Assembly: GCF_026239735.1 (NCBI RefSeq)
Contig: NZ_JAPIVT010000018.1
Location: 62,001 to 126,000, forward strand
Direction: 5' to 3'
Length of the DNA: 64,000 nt
Source: Pedobacter sp. MC2016-05
Lineage (GTDB): Bacteria > Bacteroidota > Bacteroidia > Sphingobacteriales > Sphingobacteriaceae
Part shown: positions 35,436 to 44,268 of the stretch, piece after piece
How the letters are laid out: each line of letters starts with the position of its first letter
Numbering within the stretch: position 1 is the stretch's first letter
Notes under the pieces: generated by a model
What the model was told of the DNA's origin: nothing
Database searches by the model: none
What the model saw: only the letters and a program-made list of their open reading frames with translations
Program-made: the position numbers and the translations under genes

Positions 35436-36878
35436 ATGAAATCTATCTACAATATTAGCCTTGCTGTAAGTCTATTCTTTGCAGCTTGTGCCTGTAGAAA
35501 AAATACCACTACAGCCAATCAAGAAAAGCCAACAAATTCCGATCCCATTAAAACAGAAGTGGGTTTTTGGCTGACCAAGGGAGACCAGTCTCAGCTGTTG
35601 AGCAAACAGAATGTGGCGCTAAACTTCAGCGAATCCACAAATTCTAATCCTACTATCGAAGTGGATCAGAATACAACTTTCCAGGAAATTGATGGGTTTG
35701 GCTATACCTTAACCGGTGGAAGCGCAAGTTTAATTAATGCACTGCCAGCAGCCGCGAAAGATAAACTGCTACATGAACTTTTCGCCTCAGCTGATGATGC
35801 GATTTCTGTAAATTATATCCGGGTAAGCATTGGCGCATCCGATTTAAGTGCCTACCCGTTTACTTATAACGATTTGGGTGATGGCGAAACCGACGAAGCA
35901 TTGACAAAATTTACCATTGCAAAAGAACAAACGGATTTAATCCCGATTTTAAAAAAAATTGTCGCCATCAATCCGAAGATAAAGATTTTAGGCTCTCCCT
36001 GGACTGCTCCTACCTGGATGAAAACCAATAAAAGTTTTATTGGAGGTAATTTAAAACCAGAATATTATCAAGCTTACGCGAAGTATCTAGTTAAGTACAT
36101 CCAGGCAATGAAAGCCGAAGGCATTACAATTGATGCCATTACGCCGCAAAATGAACCCCTACATCCTGGAAACAACCCAAGTATGTACATGTCGGCAGAA
36201 GAGCAGACCAGCTTTATTAAAACCGCTTTAGGACCGATATTTAAAAGCAGTGGTATTGCTACAAAAATCATTATTTATGATCACAATGCTGATAAGCCAG
36301 AATACCCCATTACTATTTTAAATGATGCTGATGCCAAGAAATATATCGACGGTTCGGCATTTCATTTATATGCGGGGCCAATCTCTGCGCTAACACAAGT
36401 TCATAATGCGCATCCAGATAAGAATGTTTATTTCACAGAGCAATGGGTTGGCGGACCAAGTAATTTTGGAGAGGATTTGAAATGGCATGTTTCAACCTTG
36501 ATAATCGGCGCTACCCGTAACTGGAGCAGGAATGTTTTAGAATGGAATTTGGCTGCCGATCCGAACTACAATCCACATACCGATAAGGGCGGCTGTACAT
36601 CTTGTTTAGGGGCGATTACCATTGCACCTGCAATTAGCAGAAATGTTGCTTACTATGTTATTGCTCATGCGGCTAAATTTGTTCCGGCCGGTTCTATACG
36701 AATAGCTTCAAACATTACAAATAACCTTCAAAACGTAGCCTTTAAAACACCGGATGGTAAAAAAGTCTTGATCGTTTGTAATAACAATAATAACGAAGCA
36801 ACCTTTAATATTCGTTTTGATGGAAAAATAGTAACGAGTACTTTGGATAAAGGTGCCGTTGGAACTTATAAATGGTAA
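35436..36878 (+). CDS. Glycoside hydrolase family 30 lipoprotein
   Basis: 480 residues: a lipoprotein signal (FFAACACRKN), a linker, then a GH30 fold starting TTFQEIDGFGYTLTGGSA. Acid/base Glu240 is in TPQNEPLHPGN and nucleophile Glu335 in VYFTEQWVGG; SPWTAPTWMKTN is a family block. A C-terminal beta domain closes the protein. GH30 members act on beta-linked glucans (1,6-glucan, glucosylceramide), xylans or fucosides; the linkage cannot be told, though the glucosylceramidase/1,6-glucanase-like branch is my guess. Gene order implies it cleaves the glycan imported by the adjacent SusCD pair. A strong terminator follows. Confidence 0.93.
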   Translation: MKSIYNISLAVSLFFAACACRKNTTTANQEKPTNSDPIKTEVGFWLTKGDQSQLLSKQNVALNFSESTNSNPTIEVDQNTTFQEIDGFGYTLTGGSASLINALPAAAKDKLLHELFASADDAISVNYIRVSIGASDLSAYPFTYNDLGDGETDEALTKFTIAKEQTDLIPILKKIVAINPKIKILGSPWTAPTWMKTNKSFIGGNLKPEYYQAYAKYLVKYIQAMKAEGITIDAITPQNEPLHPGNNPSMYMSAEEQTSFIKTALGPIFKSSGIATKIIIYDHNADKPEYPITILNDADAKKYIDGSAFHLYAGPISALTQVHNAHPDKNVYFTEQWVGGPSNFGEDLKWHVSTLIIGATRNWSRNVLEWNLAADPNYNPHTDKGGCTSCLGAITIAPAISRNVAYYVIAHAAKFVPAGSIRIASNITNNLQNVAFKTPDGKKVLIVCNNNNNEATFNIRFDGKIVTSTLDKGAVGTYKW

Positions 36879-36903
36879 AAACTTTGTTTAATTGTTTAGA
36901 TGG

Positions 36904-36925
36904 CCCCGCTAAAGCGGGGTTTTTT
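36904..36925 (+). terminator. Terminator of the SusCD/GH30 locus
   Basis: CCCCGCT (36904-36910), loop AA, AGCGGGG (36913-36919), followed by six T residues. Confidence 0.92.
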
Positions 36926-36998
36926 ATTTACTGGAAATTTATTCCTCATCAAATCTTGGCAGGCTGTTTGCGTTAACTTACTCATCAATCCTTAAGAA

Positions 36999-37463
36999 AT
37001 GAAAAAATTAATCCCTATGCTAAGCATGGCCGTTTGTTTAATGGCGGCTTGCCAGTCTAAAAATACCGATTCCGATGCCGGAGATTCAACATCGGCCAGT
37101 TCTAAAGAAATTGACCAGTCAAAGCAATGTTATCAATCCATAAAAAACAGAGATACGGCAAATCTATCTTTAAATGTAGAAGATGAAAAAGTAACCGGAT
37201 CGCTATCTTATAATCTTTTCGAAAAGGATAAAAATAACGGAGTAATCTCTGGAATAGTCAAAGGTGATACCATTATTGCCGATTATACATTTCAATCTGA
37301 AGGGACTACCTCTACCCGTCAAGTGGTATGGTTAAAACAAAATAACCAGTTAGTTGAAGGTTTTGGAGATGTAGAAGAAGTTGATGGAAAAACTCAATTT
37401 AAAGACTTAGGAAAACTGGGCTTTGGTAAGTCTCTTGTTTTTAATAAAACCGATTGTAAATAA
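36999..37463 (+). CDS. Small lipoprotein of unknown function
   Basis: 154 residues. A lipoprotein signal peptide ends LMAACQSKN (Cys19), followed by a Ser/Asp/Thr-rich linker and a compact beta-rich domain starting QCYQSIKNRDTANLSL with alternating hydrophobic strands (GSLSYNL, GIVKGDTIIADYTF). Two cysteines, one at each end of the domain (CYQS and the final DCK), could form a disulphide. No family recognised with certainty; similar small lipoproteins are common in Pedobacter. A ten-pair hairpin terminator follows the stop. Confidence 0.8.
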   Translation: MKKLIPMLSMAVCLMAACQSKNTDSDAGDSTSASSKEIDQSKQCYQSIKNRDTANLSLNVEDEKVTGSLSYNLFEKDKNNGVISGIVKGDTIIADYTFQSEGTTSTRQVVWLKQNNQLVEGFGDVEEVDGKTQFKDLGKLGFGKSLVFNKTDCK

Positions 37464-37498
37464 ACAATGGGCTTGCTTTCACAAACCCATTGTTTATT
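37462..37498 (+). terminator. Hairpin terminator after the lipoprotein gene
   Basis: AAACAATGGG (37462-37471) pairs perfectly with CCCATTGTTT (37486-37495). The flanks are AT-rich, so it may work in both directions, also closing the leftward pseudogene region. Confidence 0.75.
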
Positions 37499-37510
37499 TA
37501 CGAAAGTCGT

Positions 37511-37921
37511 TTATTTTACTGCTTCTTGTGCGGCAGCTCCCCACTCTTTGCTAACTTTAGTCATGTAGTCGGCATATTTTTGAACTTCATCTGGTTTCAG
37601 TTTGTTTGCCCAAGGTAGATGCTGTTTGAGCCCAGGTAGAATATTTTGTCGTTAAAGCCTTAACGTGGGTTTCGTTTTTGCTTTTTAATGCGCCGAGATG
37701 TTATCTTTCAGCTTAGCCTATTCCCTAAACCCTTATTCACTTCATCACTAGAAAAGGACGGTACATCAGAATTTACTTCTTCGGTTTTAACTGTTGTTTT
37801 TACTGTTGTATCTCCATGAACAACCATCGCTACTCTTCGTAGTTTTTGTTGTGTTTTCGCATGAAACAAGCGTTGCAGCTAATAAGCCAACTGCCGCAAT
37901 TGACAAAATTGTTTTTTTTAT
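37511..37921 (-). pseudogene. Decayed small lipoprotein gene
   Basis: Read leftward the region begins with a lipoprotein signal: ATA in place of ATG, then KKTILSIAAVGLLAATLVSC. Later in-order but differently framed fragments include TVKTTVKTEEVNSDVPSFSS, KNETHVKALTTKY and a C-terminal block KYADYMTKVSKEWGAAAQEA ending at a stop at 37511. At least three frameshifts plus the lost start codon mark it as dead. The product family is unknown. Confidence 0.75.
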
Positions 37922-38071
37922 AATCTTTGGTTTTGCTTTCCATAACCTATGCAAAAAACAATGCCAAACATTTCAAACTTCCTAATGAAGCTTTGAGCTG
38001 CTTTTAGCAATGATGATAAAATATGATGGGGATTTGGTGATGTTAAACAGAAAAAAAATACCAGTACTGAA

Positions 38072-38758
38072 TTACATATTTTCGAAACGCTCCCAAAATC
38101 CATCAATAGGTAACTTCGCAAAAATGTTTACCGGCTCCTTTTTTACAGGGTGCAAAAACTGTAACTTGCGTGCATGAAGGCAAATGCTTCCTTTGCGACT
38201 GCCTCGTGGATAACCATATTTATTATCCCCTACAATCGGGCAGTCCATCGAAGATAACTGAACCCTGATTTGGTGCGATCGGCCCGTAATTGGATCGACT
38301 TCTAAAAGATAATAACCATCTAAATTTCCAATTAAGCGGTAAGAAAGTTCGGCTCTTTGACTATTGGCTACTTCAGATTTATAATAAGTGACTACATTTT
38401 TCTGGGGATTTTTAATCAGCCAGTGAATTAGCGTAGCAGCTTCTTTTTCGGGTTTGTTTCTTACAACCGCCCAATAAGTCTTTTTTACTTGACGATTTTT
38501 AAAAGCAGCATTCATGCGCTCTAAAGCCTTACTGGTTTTGGCAAACAGTATTACGCCGCTAACCGGTCTATCCAAACGATGCACCACGCCTAAAAAGGCA
38601 CCGTTTGGTTTATTATATTTTTTAGCAATGTATTTTTTAACCTGTTCATCTAAAGGTTCATCGCCGGTTTCATCCACCTGAACGATATCTCCTGCTCTTT
38701 TATTAATGGCAATGAGATGGTTATCTTCAAAAAGTATGTCTTTTTCAGTGATTGGCAT
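38072..38758 (-). CDS. RluA-family pseudouridine synthase
   Basis: 228 residues of the RluA/TruC catalytic core without an S4 domain. The catalytic motif HRLDRPVSGVILFAKT carries the essential aspartate, followed by QVKKTYWAVV and the terminal block GRSHQIRVQLSSMDCPIVGD...LHARKLQF. It isomerises uridine in rRNA or tRNA; the short form resembles TruC/RluC-like enzymes but the target site is not predictable. The upstream spacer to panB is filled by a word-repeat, and no promoter box lies in it, so co-transcription with panB is possible. Confidence 0.92.
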   Translation of the reverse strand: MPITEKDILFEDNHLIAINKRAGDIVQVDETGDEPLDEQVKKYIAKKYNKPNGAFLGVVHRLDRPVSGVILFAKTSKALERMNAAFKNRQVKKTYWAVVRNKPEKEAATLIHWLIKNPQKNVVTYYKSEVANSQRAELSYRLIGNLDGYYLLEVDPITGRSHQIRVQLSSMDCPIVGDNKYGYPRGSRKGSICLHARKLQFLHPVKKEPVNIFAKLPIDGFWERFENM

Positions 38759-38760
38759 AA

Positions 38761-38828
38761 ATCAGTTGTGAGTTATAAGTTTTAAGTTATAAGTCATGTT
38801 CCCATCACTTACAACCCATAACCTGTAA
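38761..38828. repeat. Hairpin-forming word-repeat (GAGTTATAAGTT family)
   Basis: Left arm AGTTGTGAGTTATAAGTTTT (38764-38783) continues AAGTTATAAGTC; right arm CATCACTTACAACCCATAAC (38803-38822) is complementary. Same word family as 4749-4853. It fills the space between panB and rluA, ending three bases before the rluA start. Confidence 0.7.
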
Positions 38829-39644
38829 CTAATATTGTTCTTTATCGTTAGGGAAATCGTTAGCTTTTACATCGCGGATATAGGATTGTGCTGCGCCTAA
38901 AATTTCCTCGTATAGATTTAGATACTGACGCAGGAAACGTGGTTTAAAACCTTTGGTTAAACCAATCATATCGTTAACGACCAAAACCTGGCCATCGCAA
39001 TACGAACCTGCACCAATACCGATAGTTGGAATATGTAAACTTTCAGAAACCTCCTTACCAAGTGCAGCAGGAATCTTTTCTAAAACAATACTAAAACAAC
39101 CAGCTGCTTGAAGCGCCAATACATCAGATTTTAATTTGTTTGCTTCCTCCTCTTCTTTGGCTCTCACGGTGTAAGTTCCGAATTTATAAATAGATTGAGG
39201 CGTTAAACCCAGGTGCCCCATAACTGGAATCCCGGCTGTAATAATGCGTTGAACGGATTCGATAATTTCTTCGCCACCTTCCAGCTTCACACCGTGTGCA
39301 CCCGACTCTTTCATGATTCTGATCGCAGAATTTAAGGCTTCTTTAGAATTGCCCTGGTAAGAACCAAAAGGAAGATCGACTACTACGAAAGCACGTTTAA
39401 CAGCCCTGATAACCGACGCGGCATGATAAATCATTTGATCTAGCGTAATGGGTAAGGTTGTTTCATGCCCGGCCATTACGTTAGAAGCAGAATCTCCAAC
39501 CAGTAGTACGTCCAATCCGGCATCATCTAAGATGGTAGCCATGGAATAATCATAAGCCGTAAGCATTGATATTTTTTCACCACGCTGTTTCATTTCCTGC
39601 AAAATGTGCGTGGTTATTCTTTTGATTTCTTTATGTACTGACAT
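38829..39644 (-). CDS. panB: 3-methyl-2-oxobutanoate hydroxymethyltransferase
   Basis: 271 residues. First committed step of pantothenate/CoA synthesis, transferring a hydroxymethyl group from methylene-THF to 2-oxoisovalerate. The typical blocks are ISMLTAYDYSMATILDDAGLDVLLVGDSASNVMAGHETTLP, VVVDLPFGSYQGN, GAHGVKLEGGEE with the metal/catalytic region and IPVMGHLGLTPQS. Length and motifs match the decameric PanB family. A TACTTTTG box lies 19 bp upstream. panC and panD are not in the window. Confidence 0.96.
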   Translation of the reverse strand: MSVHKEIKRITTHILQEMKQRGEKISMLTAYDYSMATILDDAGLDVLLVGDSASNVMAGHETTLPITLDQMIYHAASVIRAVKRAFVVVDLPFGSYQGNSKEALNSAIRIMKESGAHGVKLEGGEEIIESVQRIITAGIPVMGHLGLTPQSIYKFGTYTVRAKEEEEANKLKSDVLALQAAGCFSIVLEKIPAALGKEVSESLHIPTIGIGAGSYCDGQVLVVNDMIGLTKGFKPRFLRQYLNLYEEILGAAQSYIRDVKANDFPNDKEQY

Positions 39645-39663
39645 TGGTTTTATTTTGCTGTTT

Positions 39664-39671
39664 CAAAAGTA
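39664..39671 (-). promoter_or_regulatory. -7 box TACTTTTG for panB
   Basis: Exact TAnnTTTG match on the minus strand, 19 bp before the panB ATG. Confidence 0.5.
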
Positions 39672-39828
39672 TCGTTTTTTTCTTTAAAAAGAGGCCGATG
39701 CGCAAAGCGAAAAGACCAAAGCTGCGAGAAATGAAAGCCGGACAGTAGTTCTGCCTTAAGCTTTACGCTCTCCACTTTATACCTCAAACCTATTTCATAT
39801 TTTTCTTTACATTTACAATGTGAAACCC

Positions 39829-39836
39829 TATCTTTG
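39829..39836 (+). promoter_or_regulatory. -7 box TATCTTTG for carA
   Basis: Exact TAnnTTTG match 118 bp before the carA ATG, leaving a leader long enough for the upstream ORF at 39846-39962. Confidence 0.5.
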
Positions 39837-39845
39837 TACCCCGAA

Positions 39846-39962
39846 ATGAAAGGGATTTATTCATCTTTTTTTGCCCCAAGCAAATACGGCTCGATTGCCG
39901 AGAGACATCCTTTTTTCAACTCTTTTTTAAATCAAAATCCATATTGTAATTACCATGACTAA
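39846..39962 (+). CDS. Possible carA leader peptide (38 codons, U-rich)
   Basis: An ATG nine bases after the carA -7 box opens a 38-codon frame (MKGIYSSFFAPSKYGSIAER, then HPFFNSFLNQN and on to a stop at 39960-39962), overlapping the carA start codon at 39955. It contains T runs of seven (39866-39872), six (39911-39916) and six (39923-39928), which explain the five Phe codons. A short hairpin (CGGC...GCCG, 39887-39900) precedes the second T run. This resembles the plan of UTP-sensitive leaders such as enterobacterial pyrL. Chance ORF is the alternative. Confidence 0.4.
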   Translation: MKGIYSSFFAPSKYGSIAERHPFFNSFLNQNPYCNYHD

Positions 39963-41067
39963 CTACACCAAGTTACCTGCGATTTTATTACTGGCCGATG
40001 GCACAGTTTTTTACGGCAAAGCTGCTGGAAAAATTGGCACCACTACTGGCGAAATTTGTTTTAACACCGGGATGACAGGATACCAGGAGATTTTTACTGA
40101 TCCAAGTTACTTTGGCCAGATCATGGTAACTACTAATTCCCACATTGGTAATTACGGCATCCAGAGAGAGGAAATTGAATCTGACTCTATTAAAATAGCA
40201 GGTTTGGTTTGTAAAAACTATAACATCGTTTACAGTCGTAAACAAGCTACAGAATCTATCCAGGATTATTTCCAGAATGACAATTTAGTGGCCATTTCTG
40301 ATATTGATACACGTGCTTTGGTTCGTCACATTCGTGATAAAGGCGCAATGAATGCCATTATCTCATCAGAAATTACAGATCTTGATGAATTGAAAAAGAA
40401 ATTATCAGAAGTACCTTCTATGGAAGGTTTAGAGCTTTCCTCTCAGGTAAGCACAAAGGAGCCATACTTCTACGGAAATCCAGAGGCTAGCTTAAAAGTT
40501 GCTGCTCTTGATCTTGGTATCAAGAAAAACATTCTTCGCAGCTTCGAAAACCGTGATATCTATGTTCAGGTTTTCCCAGCTAAAACTAAGTTTGCTGAAA
40601 TGGAAAAGTTCAGTCCGGATGGTTACTTTATCTCAAATGGCCCTGGTGATCCGTCAGTAATGCCTTATGCGGTAGAAACAATCCAGGAAATATTAACAGA
40701 AGACAAACCATTGTTCGGTATTTGTTTAGGTCACCAATTATTGGCTGAAGCAAACGGAATCGGCACCATGAAAATGTTTAACGGCCACCGAGGATTAAAT
40801 CATCCAGTTAAGAACATTATCAAAAATCATTGCGAAGTGACTTCTCAAAACCATGGTTTTGGTGTAATCCCGGATGAAGTGAGAAACTCAGATAAAGTAG
40901 AAATTACACACGTAAACCTGAACGATAAATCTATTGAGGGTATTCGTGTGAAAGGAAAGAAAGCATTTTCGGTACAATATCACCCAGAATCTTCTCCAGG
41001 TCCACATGATTCTCGCTACTTATTTGATGATTTTGTAAACGTAATGAAAGGTGAGTTAACCTGGTAG
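39955..41067 (+). CDS. carA: Carbamoyl-phosphate synthase small (glutaminase) subunit
   Basis: 370 residues. The N-terminal domain starts LPAILLLADGTVFYGKAAG, and the class I glutamine amidotransferase domain carries nucleophile Cys257 in LFGICLGHQLL and the His/Glu pair in VQYHPESSPGPHDS. It hydrolyses glutamine and channels ammonia to CarB to make carbamoyl phosphate for pyrimidines and arginine. carB is not adjacent in the window: a 13-bp perfect hairpin and then an ABC transporter follow. The leader carries an overlapping upstream ORF. Confidence 0.97.
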   Translation: MTNYTKLPAILLLADGTVFYGKAAGKIGTTTGEICFNTGMTGYQEIFTDPSYFGQIMVTTNSHIGNYGIQREEIESDSIKIAGLVCKNYNIVYSRKQATESIQDYFQNDNLVAISDIDTRALVRHIRDKGAMNAIISSEITDLDELKKKLSEVPSMEGLELSSQVSTKEPYFYGNPEASLKVAALDLGIKKNILRSFENRDIYVQVFPAKTKFAEMEKFSPDGYFISNGPGDPSVMPYAVETIQEILTEDKPLFGICLGHQLLAEANGIGTMKMFNGHRGLNHPVKNIIKNHCEVTSQNHGFGVIPDEVRNSDKVEITHVNLNDKSIEGIRVKGKKAFSVQYHPESSPGPHDSRYLFDDFVNVMKGELTW

Positions 41068-41112
41068 CTTCAAGCTGAAAGATAAAAGCGTAAAGACTAA
41101 AGCGAAATATTA

Positions 41113-41160
41113 AAATCTGCGAATCTGCGGCTCAAATTAAAGCTGAAGATTCGCAGATTT
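41113..41160. repeat. Perfect 13-bp inverted repeat (CTGCGAATC word), probably ending carA
   Basis: AAATCTGCGAATC (41113-41125) and GATTCGCAGATTT (41148-41160), with a short T run after it. It shares the CTGCG/CGCAG word with the long repeats at 10981-11330 and may double as a carA terminator. Confidence 0.65.
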
Positions 41161-41268
41161 GCTTTTAACGGAACCCCGCACTGGATTGTTTCATCATCCT
41201 GGAAACATTTTACAAAAAGTTCTTAAAAATTCACTTCTAATTCATTTAAAGCTTCTTACATTCGCAGC

Positions 41269-42033
41269 ATGGAAACAAAAAAAGCCATCATCACGGTTAC
41301 AGATCTGATAAAGAAGTATGATGATTTCGTGGCCGTTCAGGGATTGAGTTTTGAAGTTTATGAAAATGAAATTTTCGGTTTACTTGGACCCAATGGTGCT
41401 GGTAAAACAACAACGCTGGAAATCATTGAGACCCTAAGACCTAAAACCTCAGGAAAAATTGTAGTTGATGGCTTTTCAGTTGATAAAAATCCACAGGAAA
41501 TAAAGCAGATTATTGGTGTACAGTTACAGGCGGCAGGATATTACCCAAACCTGAACCTTACTGAGTTGATAGAGCTTTTTGCTGGTTTGTATGGCGCAAA
41601 TATTAAACCCATGGAAATGCTGGAGAAAGTAAATCTTCAGGACAAAGCAAAAGCGAAATACAAAGCTTTATCTGGGGGTCAAAAACAAAGGTTTTCCATT
41701 GCAACAACGCTGATCAATCAGCCAAAAATCATCTTTCTTGATGAGCCGACCACGGGCTTGGATCCGCAGGCCAGGAGAAATCTTTGGGACTTAATCACGG
41801 AGATCAGAGATGCCGGAACTACAGTAGTCATCACAACACATTATATGGACGAGGCTGAGCAGCTTTGCGATCGTGTGGCTTTTGTAGAACGAGGACAGAT
41901 AATTGCCTTGGACACACCAGATAATTTAATTGACCAATTGGTGAATAGTGGTTTCGAGCGCAAAAAGGAAGTTAAGAAAGCCAATCTGGAAGATGTTTTT
42001 ATCAACCTGACTGGAAAAGAGTGGAGAGAATAA
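41269..42033 (+). CDS. ABC-2 exporter ATP-binding protein
   Basis: 254 residues. Walker A GPNGAGKTTT, Q-loop region in IGVQLQAAGYYPNL, signature LSGGQKQRFS, Walker B IIFLDEPTTGLD and the H-loop TTHYMDEAEQ are all intact. It belongs to the DrrA/CcmA-like branch of ABC-2 drug or polysaccharide exporters. The permease gene lies 144 bp downstream on the same strand. The substrate is not deducible. An imperfect TACATTCG box sits eight bases before the ATG. Confidence 0.94.
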   Translation: METKKAIITVTDLIKKYDDFVAVQGLSFEVYENEIFGLLGPNGAGKTTTLEIIETLRPKTSGKIVVDGFSVDKNPQEIKQIIGVQLQAAGYYPNLNLTELIELFAGLYGANIKPMEMLEKVNLQDKAKAKYKALSGGQKQRFSIATTLINQPKIIFLDEPTTGLDPQARRNLWDLITEIRDAGTTVVITTHYMDEAEQLCDRVAFVERGQIIALDTPDNLIDQLVNSGFERKKEVKKANLEDVFINLTGKEWRE

Positions 42034-42177
42034 AAATATTATTTTTTTGTAAAGCAATTACAGCAATCAAATTAATGTTACTCCCGCTTTACGTTTTAGT
42101 CGCATTTAAAAACCGGGAATTGCCAATCAATCTGGTTTAAGAAAGAAAGTAAAATCACTATTAATCATCAATAGTAA

Positions 42178-43254
42178 ATGAAAAAATACAGCAACACTAC
42201 TGCCACCTTAGCATTAGCAAAAGCAAGTTTCCGTTCCATTATGCGCAGTCCATCTGCGGTAGTTTTTACCCTTGCCTTCCCTTTGATTTTTATTTTGGTA
42301 TTTGGATTTTTAGGCGGTGGTGGAACCAGAATAGATGTCGGGGTTAATCCAGGATCGGACGTCGATAATCCGGTTATTTCAGTGCTTGCAAAGACGGGCA
42401 TGATCAGATTGGTGAAAGATAAATCGAAAGAAGATTTTGATAAATTACTGGAGAAGGGAAATATCGATGCCATGATTGATGTTCACAAAAAAGTGAACAG
42501 CGCAGCATACTCCGTGAATGTGGTATATACATCAGCTTCAAGAGATAAAGGCGGCATTTTAAAATCGGTACTGAATAATGTTTTTTATGATAAAACACTA
42601 AAGCCTACCGTTGCAGAAATAAAAGAAAGCACCATCACCGGGCGTCAATATAAAACCATCGATTTTATTTTGCCGGGTCAGTTAGGCTTTTCATTGTTAA
42701 GCACAGGAGTATTCGGAACAGCGTTCGTGTTTTTAAGTTTACGCCAAACCCTAGTAATTAAACGGTTCTTCGCTACACCTGTAAAAAGATCGAGTATTGT
42801 TATCGGCGAAGGGATTGCAAGGATAGGTTTTGCACTAATTGGTGCAGTTTTTATTATATTACTGGGCCATTTCTTTTTTGGCTTCACCCTGGTTCATGGT
42901 GCGGTCACAGTCGTCAATATGCTCATATTGGCTACCATGGGCATCATTGTATTTATGGGTTTTGGTTTTATCATTTCAGGAATTGCCAAAAGCGAGAGCA
43001 TGGTGCCTCCTATTTCTAACATCGTCACCCTACCCCAATTTTTATTATCAGGCACATTTTTTTCCATCGAAGCCTTCCCAACATGGTTGCAACCTATCAG
43101 CAGGGCGCTGCCTTTAACTTATCTGAATGATGCAATGAGAAAGGTGGCTTTTGAAGGTGCTGGTCTTTGGGATGTGAAATTCCAGATTATGATTCTTTTT
43201 ATTTGGGGAATTGTAATTTATGCAATAGCAGTGAAGGTATTTAAGTGGGAATAG
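42178..43254 (+). CDS. ABC-2 type transporter permease
   Basis: 358 residues: a first helix at about 28-47 (AVVFTLAFPLIFILVFGFLGG), a large extracytoplasmic domain of about 110 residues, then five helices (about 165-355), the YhhJ/DrrB-like ABC-2 membrane architecture. LSGTFFSIEAFPTWLQPISRALPLTYLNDAMR near the end is the characteristic ABC-2 loop motif. Works with the ATPase encoded just upstream as an exporter. Confidence 0.93.
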   Translation: MKKYSNTTATLALAKASFRSIMRSPSAVVFTLAFPLIFILVFGFLGGGGTRIDVGVNPGSDVDNPVISVLAKTGMIRLVKDKSKEDFDKLLEKGNIDAMIDVHKKVNSAAYSVNVVYTSASRDKGGILKSVLNNVFYDKTLKPTVAEIKESTITGRQYKTIDFILPGQLGFSLLSTGVFGTAFVFLSLRQTLVIKRFFATPVKRSSIVIGEGIARIGFALIGAVFIILLGHFFFGFTLVHGAVTVVNMLILATMGIIVFMGFGFIISGIAKSESMVPPISNIVTLPQFLLSGTFFSIEAFPTWLQPISRALPLTYLNDAMRKVAFEGAGLWDVKFQIMILFIWGIVIYAIAVKVFKWE

Positions 43255-43338
43255 CAATCATTTCATTCTGCTAAAAAAGTCAATAAAATGGCTGTTTTGA
43301 TAAATGTAAATGGCCATCGCCATCATGGTTAAAGCTAC

Positions 43339-44131
43339 CTAAAGTACTACGGCTATAAACGATTGAATAAATACCATTGCTGTACCCACAATTCCGCTTT
43401 GTTGCATAAAATCTTTATAAGCGTAAGTATAGTAAATAATTTGAAGAACTAAACCAATTGAGGGCACAATAGGTAACCAAGGCGTATTTTTAGCTGCTTC
43501 TAGCGTGAAAGCCAGGAAAGTAAAAGCCAGGTTTGAAAAACTAACACGCAATACATTTGCAATAAAGTGCTCTGCATCATTATACTGGCTTTTATAATAA
43601 ATAAGCCAGAAAAACAGCGCAAAAAACGGCACCGCAATCATGGAAGTATGTTTCCGTACTTCGAGGTTAAAATACCGGACATTAGCTCCTCTTTTGGTCA
43701 TCTCTATTACCTCAGCCTTTTTTTACAGGATCTGGCATATTTTGAACGCTTACCGGTATCTCAGGGTTGCGGCTAACACTTACAGGACTAAAAAAAGTAT
43801 TCGAGAAAATGAAAAGAACAGCAAGAATTAAAAAGAAAGTGAATGGATTAAAGTATTTCTTTCGCTTACCCCCAATATATTCTCTAGCTACAGTACCGGA
43901 TTTTAGCAGCAACTCTTTTAACAGATAAAAAATTCCTTAATCTGCATGGGTAAAGCCATGAAAGAATTGATGGAAAATATGCCCCAACGAAAACCGATGC
44001 CCATGACTTTCCTGCCCACATTTACTGCGATACTTATCCTCAGTTCTAGCTAAGGCATTACAATTGAAACAATGGCTTACCTTTAGTTTCGTTTGATAAC
44101 CTACACTAGCAAATTTATTCCCAAACTTCAA
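43339..44131 (-). pseudogene. DUF3667 membrane protein, inactivated
   Basis: Three consecutive leftward pieces match the usual order of DUF3667 proteins: an N-terminal zinc ribbon with HCFNC...KCGQ and HRFSLGHIFHQFFHGFTHAD; then KELLLKSGTVAREYIGG with YFNPFTFFLILAVLFIF; then a three-helix tail. An in-frame TAA at 43937-43939 replaces the lysine expected after HAD, and the tail is in another frame (shift near 43700-43715). One of the four zinc cysteines also reads Arg (RSKCGQ). The function of the family is unknown. Confidence 0.85.
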
Positions 44132-44247
44132 TCAATAGAAATACTGATAAATCATTAATAAATTAGAATAGACATTTATGAAGTACCGAAAAAACCCCTA
44201 AAAGTGAATGTTAACCTTTTTTAACTTTTAAGCACTTAGCAATAGCG

Positions 44248-44255
44248 TATTTTTG
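44248..44255 (+). promoter_or_regulatory. -7 box TATTTTTG
   Basis: Exact TAnnTTTG match 13 bases before the ATG at 44269. Confidence 0.4.
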
Positions 44256-44268
44256 GCAAAATTGCTTT

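Noticed and set aside
37511..37921. A small RNA in the gap before rluA
   Set aside because: The sequence is explained by a recognisable decayed lipoprotein gene, with signal peptide and C-terminal block in order.
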